Shown in pieces: positions 27,526 to 37,469 of a DNA stretch of 64,000 bases. Under the pieces are notes generated by a model that was given only the letters and a program-made list of their open reading frames with translations, ran no database searches and had not been told where the DNA came from. The translations under genes were made by a program, and so were the position numbers. Source of the stretch: Pseudonocardia sp. CNS-139 (GTDB taxonomy: Bacteria > Actinomycetota > Actinomycetes > Mycobacteriales > Pseudonocardiaceae); contig MKJX01000184.1 of assembly GCA_001942415.1 (NCBI GenBank), positions 107,737-171,736 on the forward strand, given 5' to 3'. The stretch's first letter is position 1, and each line of letters opens with the position of its first letter.

Positions 27526-29280
27526 CCGACGACTGGCACAAGACCGCGTGCAGCCTCTGCTACCTCAACTGCGGGCTGGAGGTGCGGACCGACGGGCGGG
27601 CGATCGTGCGCGTGCGCGGCGACAAGGAGCACCCGCGCTCGCACGGCTACCTCTGCCAGAAGGCGCAGCGCCTCCTGGGGCGACCACGCCGACCGCCTCA
27701 CCACGCCGCCGCGCCGCCGCCCCGACGGCACGCACGAGCCGGTCGGCTGGGACACGGCTGTCGCAGGAGAGGACCGGCGACTTCTGGGTCAACGGCCGGA
27801 TGTTCGGCGCGCAGACCTGCCACACGTCCGAGGGCGTGGAGGACTGCGACCTGCTCGTCGTGATCGGCTGCAACCCGTGGCTCGCCCACGGCTTCACCAA
27901 CGCCCGCCACGCCGTCAACGCCGTGCTCGCCCGGGTGCCCGTCGACGCCTGGGTGGCGCACGCCGAGGTGGACCGGGCCGACGTCGAGCGGGCCGTCGAC
28001 ATGATCCTCGCCGCCCGCGCCATGACGGTGCGCGTGGAGCTGGGCATCCAGCAGGGCCGCCACTCCACGCTCAACAGCTACCCGGAGAAGCTGCTCTACC
28101 TGGTCACCGGCCACTTCGGCCGGCTCGGCACCAACAACCTGCACTCCTGGCTGGTGCCGCTGTGGGGCAACTCGCGCGGCGAGCGGTCCGACGTCACCGG
28201 CTACGAGCGGATCGGCGGGCTGCTGCCGGCGAGCACGCTGCCGGAGGAGGTGCTCACCGACCACCCGCACCGGGTCCGCGCGCTGTGGGTGGAGTCGGCG
28301 AACCCCGTGATCACGTACGCGAACTCGGCCGACGTCGAGCGCGCGATGCGGGAATGCGACCTGACCGTGGTGGTCGACGTCGCCTACACCGAGACCGCGG
28401 CCCTGGCCGACTACGTGCTCCCGTCGGCGTCGCAGCACGAGAAGTGGGAGTTCACGCTCTTCGACTTCGAGTGGCCGACCAACCACTTCCACGTCCGCCG
28501 GCCGCTGTTCGCGCCGCTGCCGGGCACGCTCGTCGAGGCCGAGATCCACGCCCGGCTGCTGGAGCGGCTCGGTGCGCTCCCGGACGCCGCGGCGCTCACC
28601 GCGCTCACCGTGACCGCCCGCGCCGACCGGCCCCGGCTGCTGCGCGCGCCGGCCGCGCTCGCCGAGGCGGCGGCCGTCGCGCCCACCGTGCTCCACCGGG
28701 TGCTCGGCCCGCTGCTGCCCGACGGCGCCGCGTCCGTGGCCCCGCTGTGGGCCGGCTGCCACCGCGCCGCGGCGGCGATGGCCGAGCCGGTGCGGCGCGC
28801 GCTCGGCAGCACCGCCACCGGCGCGGACCTGGGGGAGGAGCTCTTCGGCCGGATCCTCGCCAGCCCGAGCGGCACCCCGTTCAGCGTGCACGAGCCGGAC
28901 GAGGTGTGGGACCTCGTCACGCGCGAGCGCATCCAGCTCGCCGTGCCGAAGCTGCTGGACTGGCTGGCGCGACTCGACCCGGACGCCGAGCAGCGTCCGC
29001 CCGGGTATCCGTTCTCGCTGGTCAACGGCCAGCGGCGGAGCCACAACGCCAACCAGATCCGGCGCCCGCCGGCCTGGCGGCGCACCGACCCGGACGGCCG
29101 CGGCGGCCGCGTCGTCGACGGCCCGCGGATCAACCTGCTCACCGACCCCGCCGACCGCGACCCGATCGCCGGCACCCCCACCACGAGGACGTGCCCGTCC
29201 GCCTGGAGCCCGCGACGGCGGCCGAACGGCGCACGGCGGAGAGCGCGAGTGCCCGCGTCCGCGCGTCGGTCGCGGGCTGA
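27522..29280 (+). pseudogene. molybdopterin-dependent oxidoreductase with three missing segments and two frameshifts
   Basis: Member of the DMSO-reductase superfamily. The N-terminal 4Fe-4S motif (CSLCYLNCGLEV, with YLCQKAQRL further on) and conserved blocks such as LSQERTGDFWVNG, TLNSYPEKLLYLVTGHFGR and WLVPLWGNSRGER are present. Compared with the full-length family as I recall it (about 700-750 aa), about 50 residues are missing near 27758, about 75 near 27930, and the core of the molybdopterin-dinucleotide domain near 29100. The frame also changes near 27678 and 29180. The product would be far too short to fold normally. It is coupled to the LLM gene by a GTGA overlap. Decay and mis-assembly are both possible. 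Confidence 0.75.
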
Positions 29281-29340
29281 CGCGTCGATACCGGGTGACG
29301 GGTCGTGCCGATCACCGCGTGGGGCTTCTAGGCTCCGGGC

Positions 29341-29961
29341 ATGGCGCGGTACTTCGATGTGCACCCGGTCGATCCCCAGCGTCGCGCGATCGGGCAGATC
29401 GTCGAGATGGTCCGCGGCGGCGGCCTGATCGCGTACCCCACCGACTCGTGCTACGCGCTCGGCTGCCAGCTCGGCGAGGCCAAGGGCATCGAGCGGATCC
29501 GGGAGATCCGCCGGCTCGACGACAAGCACCACTTCACGCTCGTCTGTCGCGACTTCGCGCAGCTCGGGCAGTTCGTGCAGGTCAGCAACCAGGTGTTCCG
29601 CAGCGTCAAGGCGGCCACCCCGGGCAGCTACACCTTCATCCTGCCGGCCACGAAGGAGGTGCCGCGCCGGCTGCTGCACCCGAGGAAGAAGACCGTCGGG
29701 GTGCGCATCCCGCAGCACCCGGTGGCCCAGGCGATCCTCGCCGAGCTGGGCGAGCCGCTGCTGTCCTCCACACTGCTGCTGCCCGACGAGCCCGAGCCGC
29801 TCACCGCCGGCTGGCAGATCCGCGACCTGCTCGACCACGTCCTCGACGCGGTGGTCGACTCCGGCGACTGCGGCACCGAGCCGACCACCGTGGTCGACTT
29901 CTCCGAGGGCGAGCCGGAGATCGTCAGGCGGGGTGCGGGCGACCCGTCCCGCTTCGAGTAG
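29341..29961 (+). CDS. YciO-type Sua5/YrdC family protein
   Basis: YrdC-fold protein of 206 aa, the same length as E. coli YciO, intact. It has the GGLIAYPTDSCYALGC nucleotide-binding start, the KHHFTLVCRDF block and the PRRLLHPRKKTVGVRIP segment. YrdC/Sua5 make threonylcarbamoyl-AMP for tRNA t6A; YciO relatives have weak or different activity, so the precise role is unsettled. The ATG at 29341 is clear. No operon partner is evident. Confidence 0.92.
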   Translation: MARYFDVHPVDPQRRAIGQIVEMVRGGGLIAYPTDSCYALGCQLGEAKGIERIREIRRLDDKHHFTLVCRDFAQLGQFVQVSNQVFRSVKAATPGSYTFILPATKEVPRRLLHPRKKTVGVRIPQHPVAQAILAELGEPLLSSTLLLPDEPEPLTAGWQIRDLLDHVLDAVVDSGDCGTEPTTVVDFSEGEPEIVRRGAGDPSRFE

Positions 29962-29964
29962 CGG

Positions 29965-31123
29965 TCAGGCCCGTCCCGTCGCCGCCGGCGCCAGCAGGTC
30001 GCCGGCCTGCGCGAGGAAGCCCAGCACCACCGGCAGCGACGCCTCCCCGAACAGGCGCTGGGTGAGCAGCACGGCGACGCCGCCGTGGTGGTCGCACACC
30101 AGCGCGGTGCCGGTGCCGCCCTCCCAGCCGAACGTGCCCGACGGCGACACGGCCATGCCGAGGCCCCAGCCGCGGTCCTCGAGCAGCGGGGAGCCGTGCT
30201 GCGCGGGCGTGAGGTGGTCGGTCGCCATCCGCCGCACCGTCGCCTCCGCGAGCAGCCGCCCGCCCGGGTACCGGCCGCCCGCGGCGAGCATCCGGCCGAA
30301 CGCGAGCACGTCCGCGACCGTCGACACGAGCCCGCCGCCGGCCGACGGGAACGCCGCGGCCGCCGCCACGCGCTGTCCGCCACCCCGTCCCAGACGGTGA
30401 GCGCGCCGGTGGCCGGGTCGGTGTCGTAGCAGGTCGCGAGCCGGTCGAGCGCGGCGTCGGGCACGTGGAACGCGGTGTCGGCCATGCCCAGCGGGCCCAG
30501 CACCCGCTCCTGCAGCACCTCCGGGAGCGGCGGCCGGCAGCCCGCGCGACCAGCACGCCGAGCAGGTCGGCCGGGGTGTCGTAGAGCCACCGCTCGCCCG
30601 GCTGCACCATCAGCGGCAGGCTCGCGTAGCGGCGCAGCCACTCGTCCGGGCCGTGCGGGCTCGGCGGCAGCGGCGGGCCGATCGCCAGCCCCAGCGCGTC
30701 GGCCGTCGCGATGGCCGGGGCGTCGAACGGGATGTCCAGGTCGAAACCGAACCCGCTGCGGAACGTCAGCACGTCCAGTAGCGTCACCGGCCGCGCCGCC
30801 GGGACCGTGTCGTCCAGCGGGCCGTCCGGGCGGGTCAGCACCCGGGCGCCCGCAAGCTCCGGCGCGAGCCCCTCGACGGGCTCGTCGAGCCGCAGCGCCC
30901 CCTCCTCGACCAGCGTCATCGCCGCCACCGCGACGACCGGCTTGGTGATCGACGCGATGCGGACGACCGTGTCCTCGCGCATCGGCGCGCCACCCACAGT
31001 CGCGGCGCCGCCCGCGCCCACGAAGACCTCGGGCCCGTGGGCCACCGCGAACACGTACCCGGGCACCGCGCCCCGCTCGACGTGCCCGGCGAGCGTCTCC
31101 TCCAGTGCGCGCACACCCGTCAC
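29965..31123 (-). CDS. class C beta-lactamase-fold serine hydrolase (two frameshifts)
   Basis: Beta-lactamase/D-alanyl carboxypeptidase-fold protein of about 386 residues. The nucleophile motif is SITK (S-x-x-K) in VVRIASITKPVVAVAAMTL, with a YDTPADLLG block in the place of the Tyr motif and GWEGGTGTA late in the chain for the third motif. The frame shifts near 30540 and 30365. No signal peptide is seen, so a cytoplasmic esterase or peptidase is likelier than a resistance enzyme. The GTG at 31123 is the best start; the stop lies three bases past the convergent YciO stop. Confidence 0.85.
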
Positions 31124-31519
31124 GGCAGCACTCCTTCGTCGTTGTCCAGTGCGGGCCGGGCATCGCCCGGTCCCCCGGTACGACCCCCGCGGTGGACGGA
31201 ACTCATCGGCCCGCGGGGGGCGCATTCTGCCCGCGCGCCGCGGGAGGCCCGCCGCTCGTCCCGGAGCCATGGTCGAAAAGCCCCGTGTGGGTTACGGTCG
31301 CTGGCGTCCGGCGCTGGTCAGCCGCCCCGACGCCGCCCGTCGCAGGAGCGTGCGTCCTGAGCGCTCCTCCGCAGAAGGCGGCCGGACGGGCATCCACGCG
31401 ATGTAGCGTGCCACGCCAGGACATGCGACTGCGTTGCTCCCCGGTGGCTGACGTCACACGCGGTCGTCCGTCCCGGGGAGCGGTGTCGGCATATCGACTC
31501 GCGCGGAGAGGACCGACCG
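31124..31519. other. 396-base intergenic region, divergent promoters expected
   Basis: This gap lies between the serine hydrolase start and the CvnA-like gene start. No coding pattern was convincing on either strand. It contains TGACGTCA at about 31447-31454, a perfect palindrome of the kind bound by various regulators, and a purine-rich GGAGAGGACC just upstream of the GTG at 31520. No tRNA or hairpin terminator was seen. Confidence 0.4.
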
Positions 31520-33069
31520 GTGAGCGACAGGATGTTCGCGCCCGAGGGTGACTCGGGCTACGTCGCGCGCCTGGGGTCCGAGTGGAAGACCGGCCTGGCG
31601 GCCACTGGACGCGACGGCTGGGGCGACGTGGGCGGAAGCAGGAACAGGAACGACGTGGGCCGGGGCGATCCCGGCCGGGGGAGCACGGCGGACTGGGGCT
31701 CCGGGCGGTGGGCGAGCGTGCCGCCGTCCCGTTCGCCCGGCGACGACGCCACCGCGGTGGTGGCCCGCCGCCTGCAGTCCCGCGTCGACCGGCAGCTGTG
31801 GCTGCTCGACCGGCTGGCGACGAGCTGCGCGACGTCGCCGAGATCCCCGAGCTGCTCGACACCGGCGCCCGGATGCGCAGCGACACCGAGAGCCTGCTGC
31901 TCCTCACCGGGCACGACCCTGGCGTGCGCGCGACCGGCCCGCGCCGGCTCGACGAGCTGATGGGCGACGCCGCCGCGTTGCTCGAGGAGCCGCGGGTGGC
32001 CGTCGGCGGGGCGCCGGACGCCATGCTCGGCTCGGCCGCCGCGCTGGAGTTCCTGCACGTCCTGACCGAGGTGGTCGACCACACCGCCACCGCGCACCCC
32101 GCGGCGCACCTCGAGATGGTCGGCCGCGTCGAGTCCGGCGGAGTGACCGTCGACGTCCTCGTGGACGGCCCGCCGCACGCCGACCCGGACTCCGCCGCGG
32201 CGTCGGCCGCCGCCGAGCAGCTCGCGCAGCGCTCGCGGCACGGGATCGCCGTGCACCGTCCGCTCGGCGGGCCGCCGCCGTCCGGGGCCGGGCTGGTCGC
32301 GAGCGTGCACTGCCCGCCGGCCGCGGTCACCGTCACCGAGCCGGACGTGCTGAACGCGCGCACCAACCCCCGCAACCAGGCGTACCCGGGGCTGGGCAAC
32401 GGGCTGGGCAACGGATCCGGCAACGGACTGGGCGGTGGCCTGGACACCGCATCGGGCAACGGGCTCGGCAACGGGCTCGGCAACGGACCGCTGGGCAACG
32501 GCCTCGGTCTCGGCAGCTGGACCGGCGGCCTCGGCACCGGCCCGCCCAACGGCAACGGCCTGGGCAACGGACACGGGAACGGCAACGGGCACGCCCCGCT
32601 CGACGCGCCGTCCGCGCCGGCGTACTCGCCGTCGTCGTCCTCGCAGGTGGACGAGCTGTTCGGGCCGCTTCTGGACCTCCCGCTCGAACCCCTCGACGAC
32701 CGCTACGCCACCCCGATCTTCGAGGCCATCGCGTCCGCCTGGTTCCGCGCGGGCGAGACCGGCCGTCCCGCCGAGGGCGGCCCGCTGGACTGGGAGACCC
32801 CGCAGGACAGCGAGTGGCGCGAGGCCGCCGCCCGGGCCGCCCGCTCCGACGCCGAGCCCGGGCCGACCACGGCCACCGGCCTCCCGCGCCGCCGTCCCGG
32901 CAACCAGCTCGTCCCGCCCCCGCGCTCGCAGAGCGGCCTCCCGTCCGGCGGTGCCGGCGAGCGGGTGCCGGACCGCGTCCGCGACCGGCTCAGCACCTAC
33001 CAGCGCGGCCTGCGCCAGGGCCGCCACCGCGCCCCCAACGAGGACGTGGGCGGGTCCGAGGAGTGGTGA
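31520..33069 (+). CDS. CvnA-like histidine-kinase-related protein without sensor domain, Gly-Asn repeat insert (one frameshift)
   Basis: About 516 residues. The segment VARRLQSRVDRQLWLLDRLA, then RMRSDTESLLLLTGHD, matches the dimerisation part of actinobacterial nitrate-sensing/conservon CvnA kinases. A degenerate ATPase domain follows (QRSRHGIAVHRPLGGP). Residues about 290-360 are a low-complexity stretch of Gly-Leu-Gly-Asn and Gly-Asn repeats encoded by near-identical GGCAACGGGCTC units. The end, GLPRRRPGNQLVPPP then RLSTYQRGLRQGR, is the family's conserved tail. The transmembrane sensing half is missing, and no Roadblock, DUF742 or GTPase partner genes follow. The frame changes near 31828. 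Confidence 0.7.
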
Positions 33070-33115
33070 CCGCCGTCGCGTCCCGCGGCGCCACCCGCCG
33101 TGATTGGCTGCGGGC

Positions 33116-34317
33116 ATGCCGTACGACGTCGAGGCCGTCCGCAGCCACTTCCCCGCGCTGAAGGCCGGGTACGCGCACTTCGACGGCCCGGGCGGGTCGC
33201 AGGTGCCCGACGTGGTGGCCGACGCCGTCGCCCGCACGCTCGTCGCGCCGATCGCCAACCGCGGGCGGGTCACCGCGGCCGAGCGCACCGCCGACGTGGT
33301 TGTCGTCGCGGCCCGGGAGGCGATGGCCGACCTGCTCGCCGCCGACCCGGGCGCATCGTGTTCGGCCGCAGCATGACGCAGCTGACCTTCGACACCGCCC
33401 GCACCCTCGCCGCCGGCTGGGGACCCGGCGACGAGGTCGTCGTGACCCGCCTCGACCACGACGCCAACATCCGCCCGTGGGTGCTCGCCGCGCAGGCCGC
33501 GGGCGCGACCGTCCGGTGGGCCGACTTCGACCCGGCCACCGGCGAGCTGACGGCCGGCGACGTCGCCGCCGTGCTCTCCCCGCGCACCCGGCTCGTCGCC
33601 GTGACCGCGGCGTCCAACCTGATCGGCACCCGGCCGCCCGTGCGTGCCGTCGCCGACCTCGCGCACGCGGCCGGCGCGCTCGTCCACGTCGACGGGGTGC
33701 ACCTGACCGCGCACGCGCCCGTCGACGTCGCCGCGTTCGGGGCGGACTTCTACGTCTGCTCGCCGTACAAGTTCCTGGGGCCGCACTGCGGGGTGCTCGC
33801 CGCCGCGCCGACCCTGCTGGAGGGGCTGCGCCCGCAGAAGCTGCTCCCGTCCAGCGACGCGGTGCCCGAGCGGTTCGAGCTGGGCACGCTGCCCTACGAG
33901 CTGCTCGCCGGCACCACCGCCGCCGTCGACTTCCTCGCCTCGCTCGGCCCGGAGCCGGGCGACCGGCGGTCCCGGCTGGTCGCGGCCATGGAGGCGGTCG
34001 CCGGACACGAGGACCGGCTGCGCGCCCGGATCGAGGCCGGGCTCGCGGCGCTGCCGGGCGTCACCGTGCACTCGCGGGCGGCGCACCGCACCCCGACGCT
34101 GCTCGTGTCGTTCGCCGGACGCGAACCCGGCGACGCGTACGCGTACCTGGCCGATCGGGGGGTGTTCGCCCCGGCGGCGTCGTTCTACGCGCTGGAGGCG
34201 TCGCGCCGGCTCGGGCTGGGCGACGCCGGGGCGCTGCGCATCGGCCTCGCCCCGTACGTCGACGACACCGACGTCGACCGCCTCCTCGACGGCCTCGCCG
34301 CGTTCCTGACCACCTGA
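33116..34317 (+). CDS. cysteine desulfurase-like class V aminotransferase (one frameshift)
   Basis: PLP-dependent class V aminotransferase fold of about 400 residues, in the cysteine-desulfurase-like subgroup. It opens VRSHFPALKAGYAHFDGPGG. It has VVVTRLDHDANIRPW, the cofactor Asp/Ser region HAAGALVHVDGVHL and the Schiff-base Lys in VCSPYKFLGPHCG. The frame breaks near 33352. No SUF or ISC genes are nearby, so a housekeeping role in FeS assembly is not supported. The gene ends at the start of the 22-bp repeat array. Confidence 0.88.
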
Positions 34318-34323
34318 CCCGCA

Positions 34324-34605
34324 ACTCGCGCGCACGAATCCAGCGACTCGCGTGCACGAATCCAGCGACTCGCGTGCACGAATCCAGCGACTCGCGCGCA
34401 CGAATCCAGCGACTCGCGCGCACGAATCCAGCGACTCGCGTGCAGCCAGCCCGCGACTCGCGTGCACTCAGGGCCCGACTCGCGGGGCGCGGGGCGCCCG
34501 GCCCCGCGAGTCGCTGGGAAAGTGCGCGCGAGTCGCTGGCTGAGGGCACGCGAGTCGCGATGTGGGTGCGCGCGAGTCGGGGTGTGGCGGTACGCGAGTC
34601 GGGGT
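34324..34605. repeat. 22-bp tandem repeat array with inverted second half
   Basis: The unit ACTCGCGTGCACGAATCCAG plus CG (22 bases, with C/T and G/A variants) is repeated about five times from 34324. Diverged copies follow, then the orientation flips. From 34501 the units appear as their reverse complement (CGCGAGTCGCTGG, CGCGAGTCG). The flip point is a perfect hairpin, CGACTCGCGGGGC at 34476-34488 with GCCCCGCGAGTCG at 34501-34513. The array fills the gap between convergent genes, as expected for a bidirectional transcription end. Nothing coding was seen in this 328-base gap. Confidence 0.85.
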
Positions 34606-34645
34606 CAGGCGACGTCGGTCGTGGCGTCGCCGGTTCCCCCCGAGG

Positions 34646-35170
34646 TCATCCGTCAATCGCAGGACCCAGCCGCCCGGCCGCCCGGGTGTGCTCGAAGATC
34701 AGCGCGGTCTCGGTGCCGGCGATGGCGGGGTCGCGGTTGAGCCGGTCGGCGACGAGCCGGCGCAGCTCGTCGGTGCTGCTCGTGGCGACGTGCAGCAGGA
34801 AGTCGTTCGCGCCCGCGACGAAGTAGACGTCGAGCACCTCCGGACGGCGTGCGAGCGTCGCGACGACGTCGGCGAGCGCGCCGCGGGCGTGCGGCTGGAG
34901 CCGGATCGCGATCATGGCCTGCAGGTCGTGGCCGAGGGCCCGCGGGTCGATGTCGGCGTGGTAGCCGCGGATCACGCCGGACTCGCGCAGCGCCCGCACG
35001 CGCGCCAGGCACGTCGACTGCGCGACGCCGACGCGCTCGGCGAGCTCCTTGTTGGAGATGCGCGCGTCCTCGGCGAGGACGCGCAGGATCGCGCGGTCGG
35101 TGGCGTCCGGGCGAACGTCGTGCGGCCGGAGGGCCCGCTCGGCGACGGTGCCCGCAGATGGCAGCGGCAT
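34646..35170 (-). CDS. Lrp/AsnC-family regulator, probably of alanine dehydrogenase
   Basis: Leucine-responsive-type regulator of 174 aa, intact. The helix-turn-helix reads RISNKELAERVGVAQSTCLA, and a RAM effector domain follows (AMIAIRLQPHARGALADVV, then VYFVAGANDFLLHVA). It is divergent from ald, 67 bases away, the same arrangement as the AldR-Ald pair of mycobacteria in which AldR controls ald in response to alanine. The first 20 residues are variable, so a later start is possible. Confidence 0.92.
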   Translation of the reverse strand: MPLPSAGTVAERALRPHDVRPDATDRAILRVLAEDARISNKELAERVGVAQSTCLARVRALRESGVIRGYHADIDPRALGHDLQAMIAIRLQPHARGALADVVATLARRPEVLDVYFVAGANDFLLHVATSSTDELRRLVADRLNRDPAIAGTETALIFEHTRAAGRLGPAIDG

Positions 35171-35237
35171 GCCGCGAACCTACCGAATCTCCTGCGGATC
35201 GGTTGCTATTGATCACCGGATTATTCAGCATCGGAGC
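35171..35237. promoter_or_regulatory. lrp-ald divergent promoter region
   Basis: This 67-base region is clearly more A/T-rich than the surroundings, with GGTTGCTATTGATCACCGG then ATTATTCAGC. Lrp-type sites are short degenerate A/T-centred palindromes, and ATTGAT/ATTATTC is compatible with one or more such sites. The placement between the regulator and ald supports an operator, but individual boxes cannot be assigned. Confidence 0.4.
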
Positions 35238-36351
35238 ATGAGGATCGGTGTGCCCCGCGAGGTCAAGAACCACGAGTACCGGGTGGCGCTGACCCCGGCA
35301 GGCGCGCGCGAGCTGACGCGCGCCGGGCACCACGTCGTCGTCGAGCGCGGCGCGGGCCTGGGCAGCGCGTTCTCCGACGCCGACTACGAGGTGGCCGGCG
35401 CCCGGGTCGCCGCGACGCCCGACGAGGTGTGGGCGGCGGCGGACCTGCTGCTGAAGGTGAAGGAGCCGGTCGAGCAGGAGTTCCACCGGCTGCGCCGCGA
35501 CCAGGTGCTCTTCACCTACCTGCACCTCGCCGCGTCGCGCGCGTGCACGGAGGCGCTGCTCGCGGCGGGCACCACCGCGATCGCCTACGAGACCGTCCGG
35601 GCCCCGGACGGGTCGCTGCCGCTGCTCGCGCCGATGAGCGAGGTCGCGGGCCGGCTCGCGCCCCAGGCCGGGGCCACCGCGCTGACCAGCGCCGCGGGCG
35701 GGCGCGGGGTGCTGCTCGGCGGCGGTGCCTGCGCCCGGCGAGCGTGGTCGTGATCGGGGCGGGCGTGGCGGGGCAGAACGCCGTCGCGATGGCGGTCGGC
35801 CTCGGCGCCGACGTCACCGTGCTCGACCTCGACGTCGCCAAGCTGCGCCGCGTCGACGAGCGCTACGCCGGGCGGGTGCGCACGGTCGTGTCGAACGCGC
35901 ACGAGGTGGAGCAGGCCTGCCTGGCCGCCGACCTCGTGATCGGCGCGGTGCTGGTGCCGGGCGCGCGGGCGCCGCGGATCGTCGGCAACGACCTGGTGCG
36001 GCGGATGCGGCCCGGCTCGGTGCTCGTGGACGTCGCGATCGACCAGGGCGGCTGCTTCGAGGACTCGCGCCCGACCACGCACGCGACCCGACGTACATGG
36101 TGCACGGGAGCGTCTTCTACTGCGTGGCGAACATGCCGGGCGCGGTGCCGCACACGTCCACGTACGCGCTGACCAACGCCACCCTGCCGTACGTGCTGCG
36201 GCTCGCGGACCTCGGCGCGGAGGCCGCGCTCGCGGCCGACCCGGGGCTCGCGGCCGGGCTCGCCACCCGCGAGGGCGAGCTGGTCAGCGCGGAGGTGGCG
36301 CGCGACCTCGGGCTGCCGCACGCCGGGCGGCGGGTGCCGGTCGCCGCCTGA
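35238..36351 (+). CDS. ald: alanine dehydrogenase (two frameshifts)
   Basis: NAD-dependent L-alanine dehydrogenase (alanine to pyruvate plus ammonia), about 371 residues as usual. The opening [20 protein letters not shown], the catalytic block LLKVKEP and FTYLHLAAS, the NAD site [17 protein letters not shown] and the C-terminal [20 protein letters not shown] are diagnostic. Frame changes occur near 35725 and 36085. The start ATG at 35238 follows GGAG. It is divergent from the Lrp regulator. Confidence 0.95.
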
Positions 36352-36412
36352 CGGGGTGGTCCGGCGCGGCGCGCGGGCGTTCGGTGCGCGTACGACGTCT
36401 ACTGTTCGCCCC

Positions 36413-37459
36413 GTGGCCGACTGGTGGGTGCTCGTGGTCACGGGCCTGCTCGTGGTGGGGCTCCTCGCGGCCGTCGGTGTGCGCGGGCGCAGGCGGGGAC
36501 GGGACCCGCAGTCGCTCGACGCCGACCCCGAGGACCGCCCCCTCCCCGCTGTGGTCGCCAACCCGACGAAGACCGAGCCGGGCACCCGCCGGCGCATCGA
36601 GGAGGTCTGCACCGGGCTGGGCTGGGCCGAGCCGCTCTGGCTGGAGACCACGGTGGACGACCCGGGCACCGGCCAGGCCCGCCGCGCCGTGGAGCGCGGT
36701 GCCGACGTGGTGCTCGCCTGTGGCGGGGACGGCACCGTGCGCGCGGTCGCCGAGGCGCTGGCCGGCACCGGCGTCGCGATGGGGCTGGTCCCGGCCGGCA
36801 CCGGCAACCTGCTGGCCCGCACGGTCGGCACCCCGGACGGGGTGGCCGCGGCCGCGCGGGTCGCGCTCACCGGCGACGACCGGAAGATCGACGTCGGCCG
36901 GGTCGCCGTGGACGACGGCGAGGACGAGCACGTCTTCCTCGTGATGGCCGGCACCGGCTTCGACGCCGCGATCATGCAGAACACCCCCGAGGCGCTGAAG
37001 GTGCGCGTCGGGCCGATGGCGTACGTGATCTCGGGGCTGCGCGCGATGCGCGGCCGGCGCACCCGCGTGACGCTGACGCTCGACGACGGCCCACCGCTGC
37101 GCCGCCGCACCCGCACGGTGCTGGTCGGCAACAGCGGCACGCTCTTCGGCGGGCTCGTGCTGATGCCGCGGGCCACCGTGGACGACGGCGTGCTCGACGT
37201 GGTGAGCATCGCGCCCAACAGCCTCGCGGGCTGGGTCGCGGTGCTGGGCCGGGTGCTCACCCAGCGCCGCCGCGGCAGCCGCCGGGTGGAACACTGGCAG
37301 GCCCGGACCGTGGTGATCCGGATGGACGTGCCGCAGCCCTCGCAGCTCGACGGCGACCCCGTCGGCGACGTGCAGGAGCTGCGCATCCGCGTCGACCCGG
37401 CCGCGCTGGTGATCAGGGTCCCGCCGGTGCCGCCGGGCGACGCCCCCGACGCGGGCTAA
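36413..37459 (+). CDS. diacylglycerol/lipid kinase family protein (YegS/DagK-like)
   Basis: Lipid kinase of 348 aa, intact. One N-terminal membrane segment (WWVLVVTGLLVVGLLAAVGV) precedes the catalytic domain. The nucleotide motif is CGGDGTVRAVAEAL, followed by GLVPAGTGNLLARTVG and the GTGFDAAIM block, all typical of the DAGK_cat family. The GTG at 36413 gives a short leader before the helix. It may phosphorylate diacylglycerol or a phosphatidylinositol-type lipid; the substrate is not readable. The next gene starts ten bases later. Confidence 0.9.
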   Translation: MADWWVLVVTGLLVVGLLAAVGVRGRRRGRDPQSLDADPEDRPLPAVVANPTKTEPGTRRRIEEVCTGLGWAEPLWLETTVDDPGTGQARRAVERGADVVLACGGDGTVRAVAEALAGTGVAMGLVPAGTGNLLARTVGTPDGVAAAARVALTGDDRKIDVGRVAVDDGEDEHVFLVMAGTGFDAAIMQNTPEALKVRVGPMAYVISGLRAMRGRRTRVTLTLDDGPPLRRRTRTVLVGNSGTLFGGLVLMPRATVDDGVLDVVSIAPNSLAGWVAVLGRVLTQRRRGSRRVEHWQARTVVIRMDVPQPSQLDGDPVGDVQELRIRVDPAALVIRVPPVPPGDAPDAG

Positions 37460-37469
37460 CGTCGGACCG

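Noticed and set aside
29965..31123. Beta-lactamase resistance gene
   Set aside because: It has the SxxK fold motif but no signal peptide and no close resemblance to class C resistance enzymes; esterase/peptidase family members look the same.
34324..34605. Possible CRISPR array
   Set aside because: The 22-base units are contiguous with no unique spacers, change orientation, and no cas gene is present.
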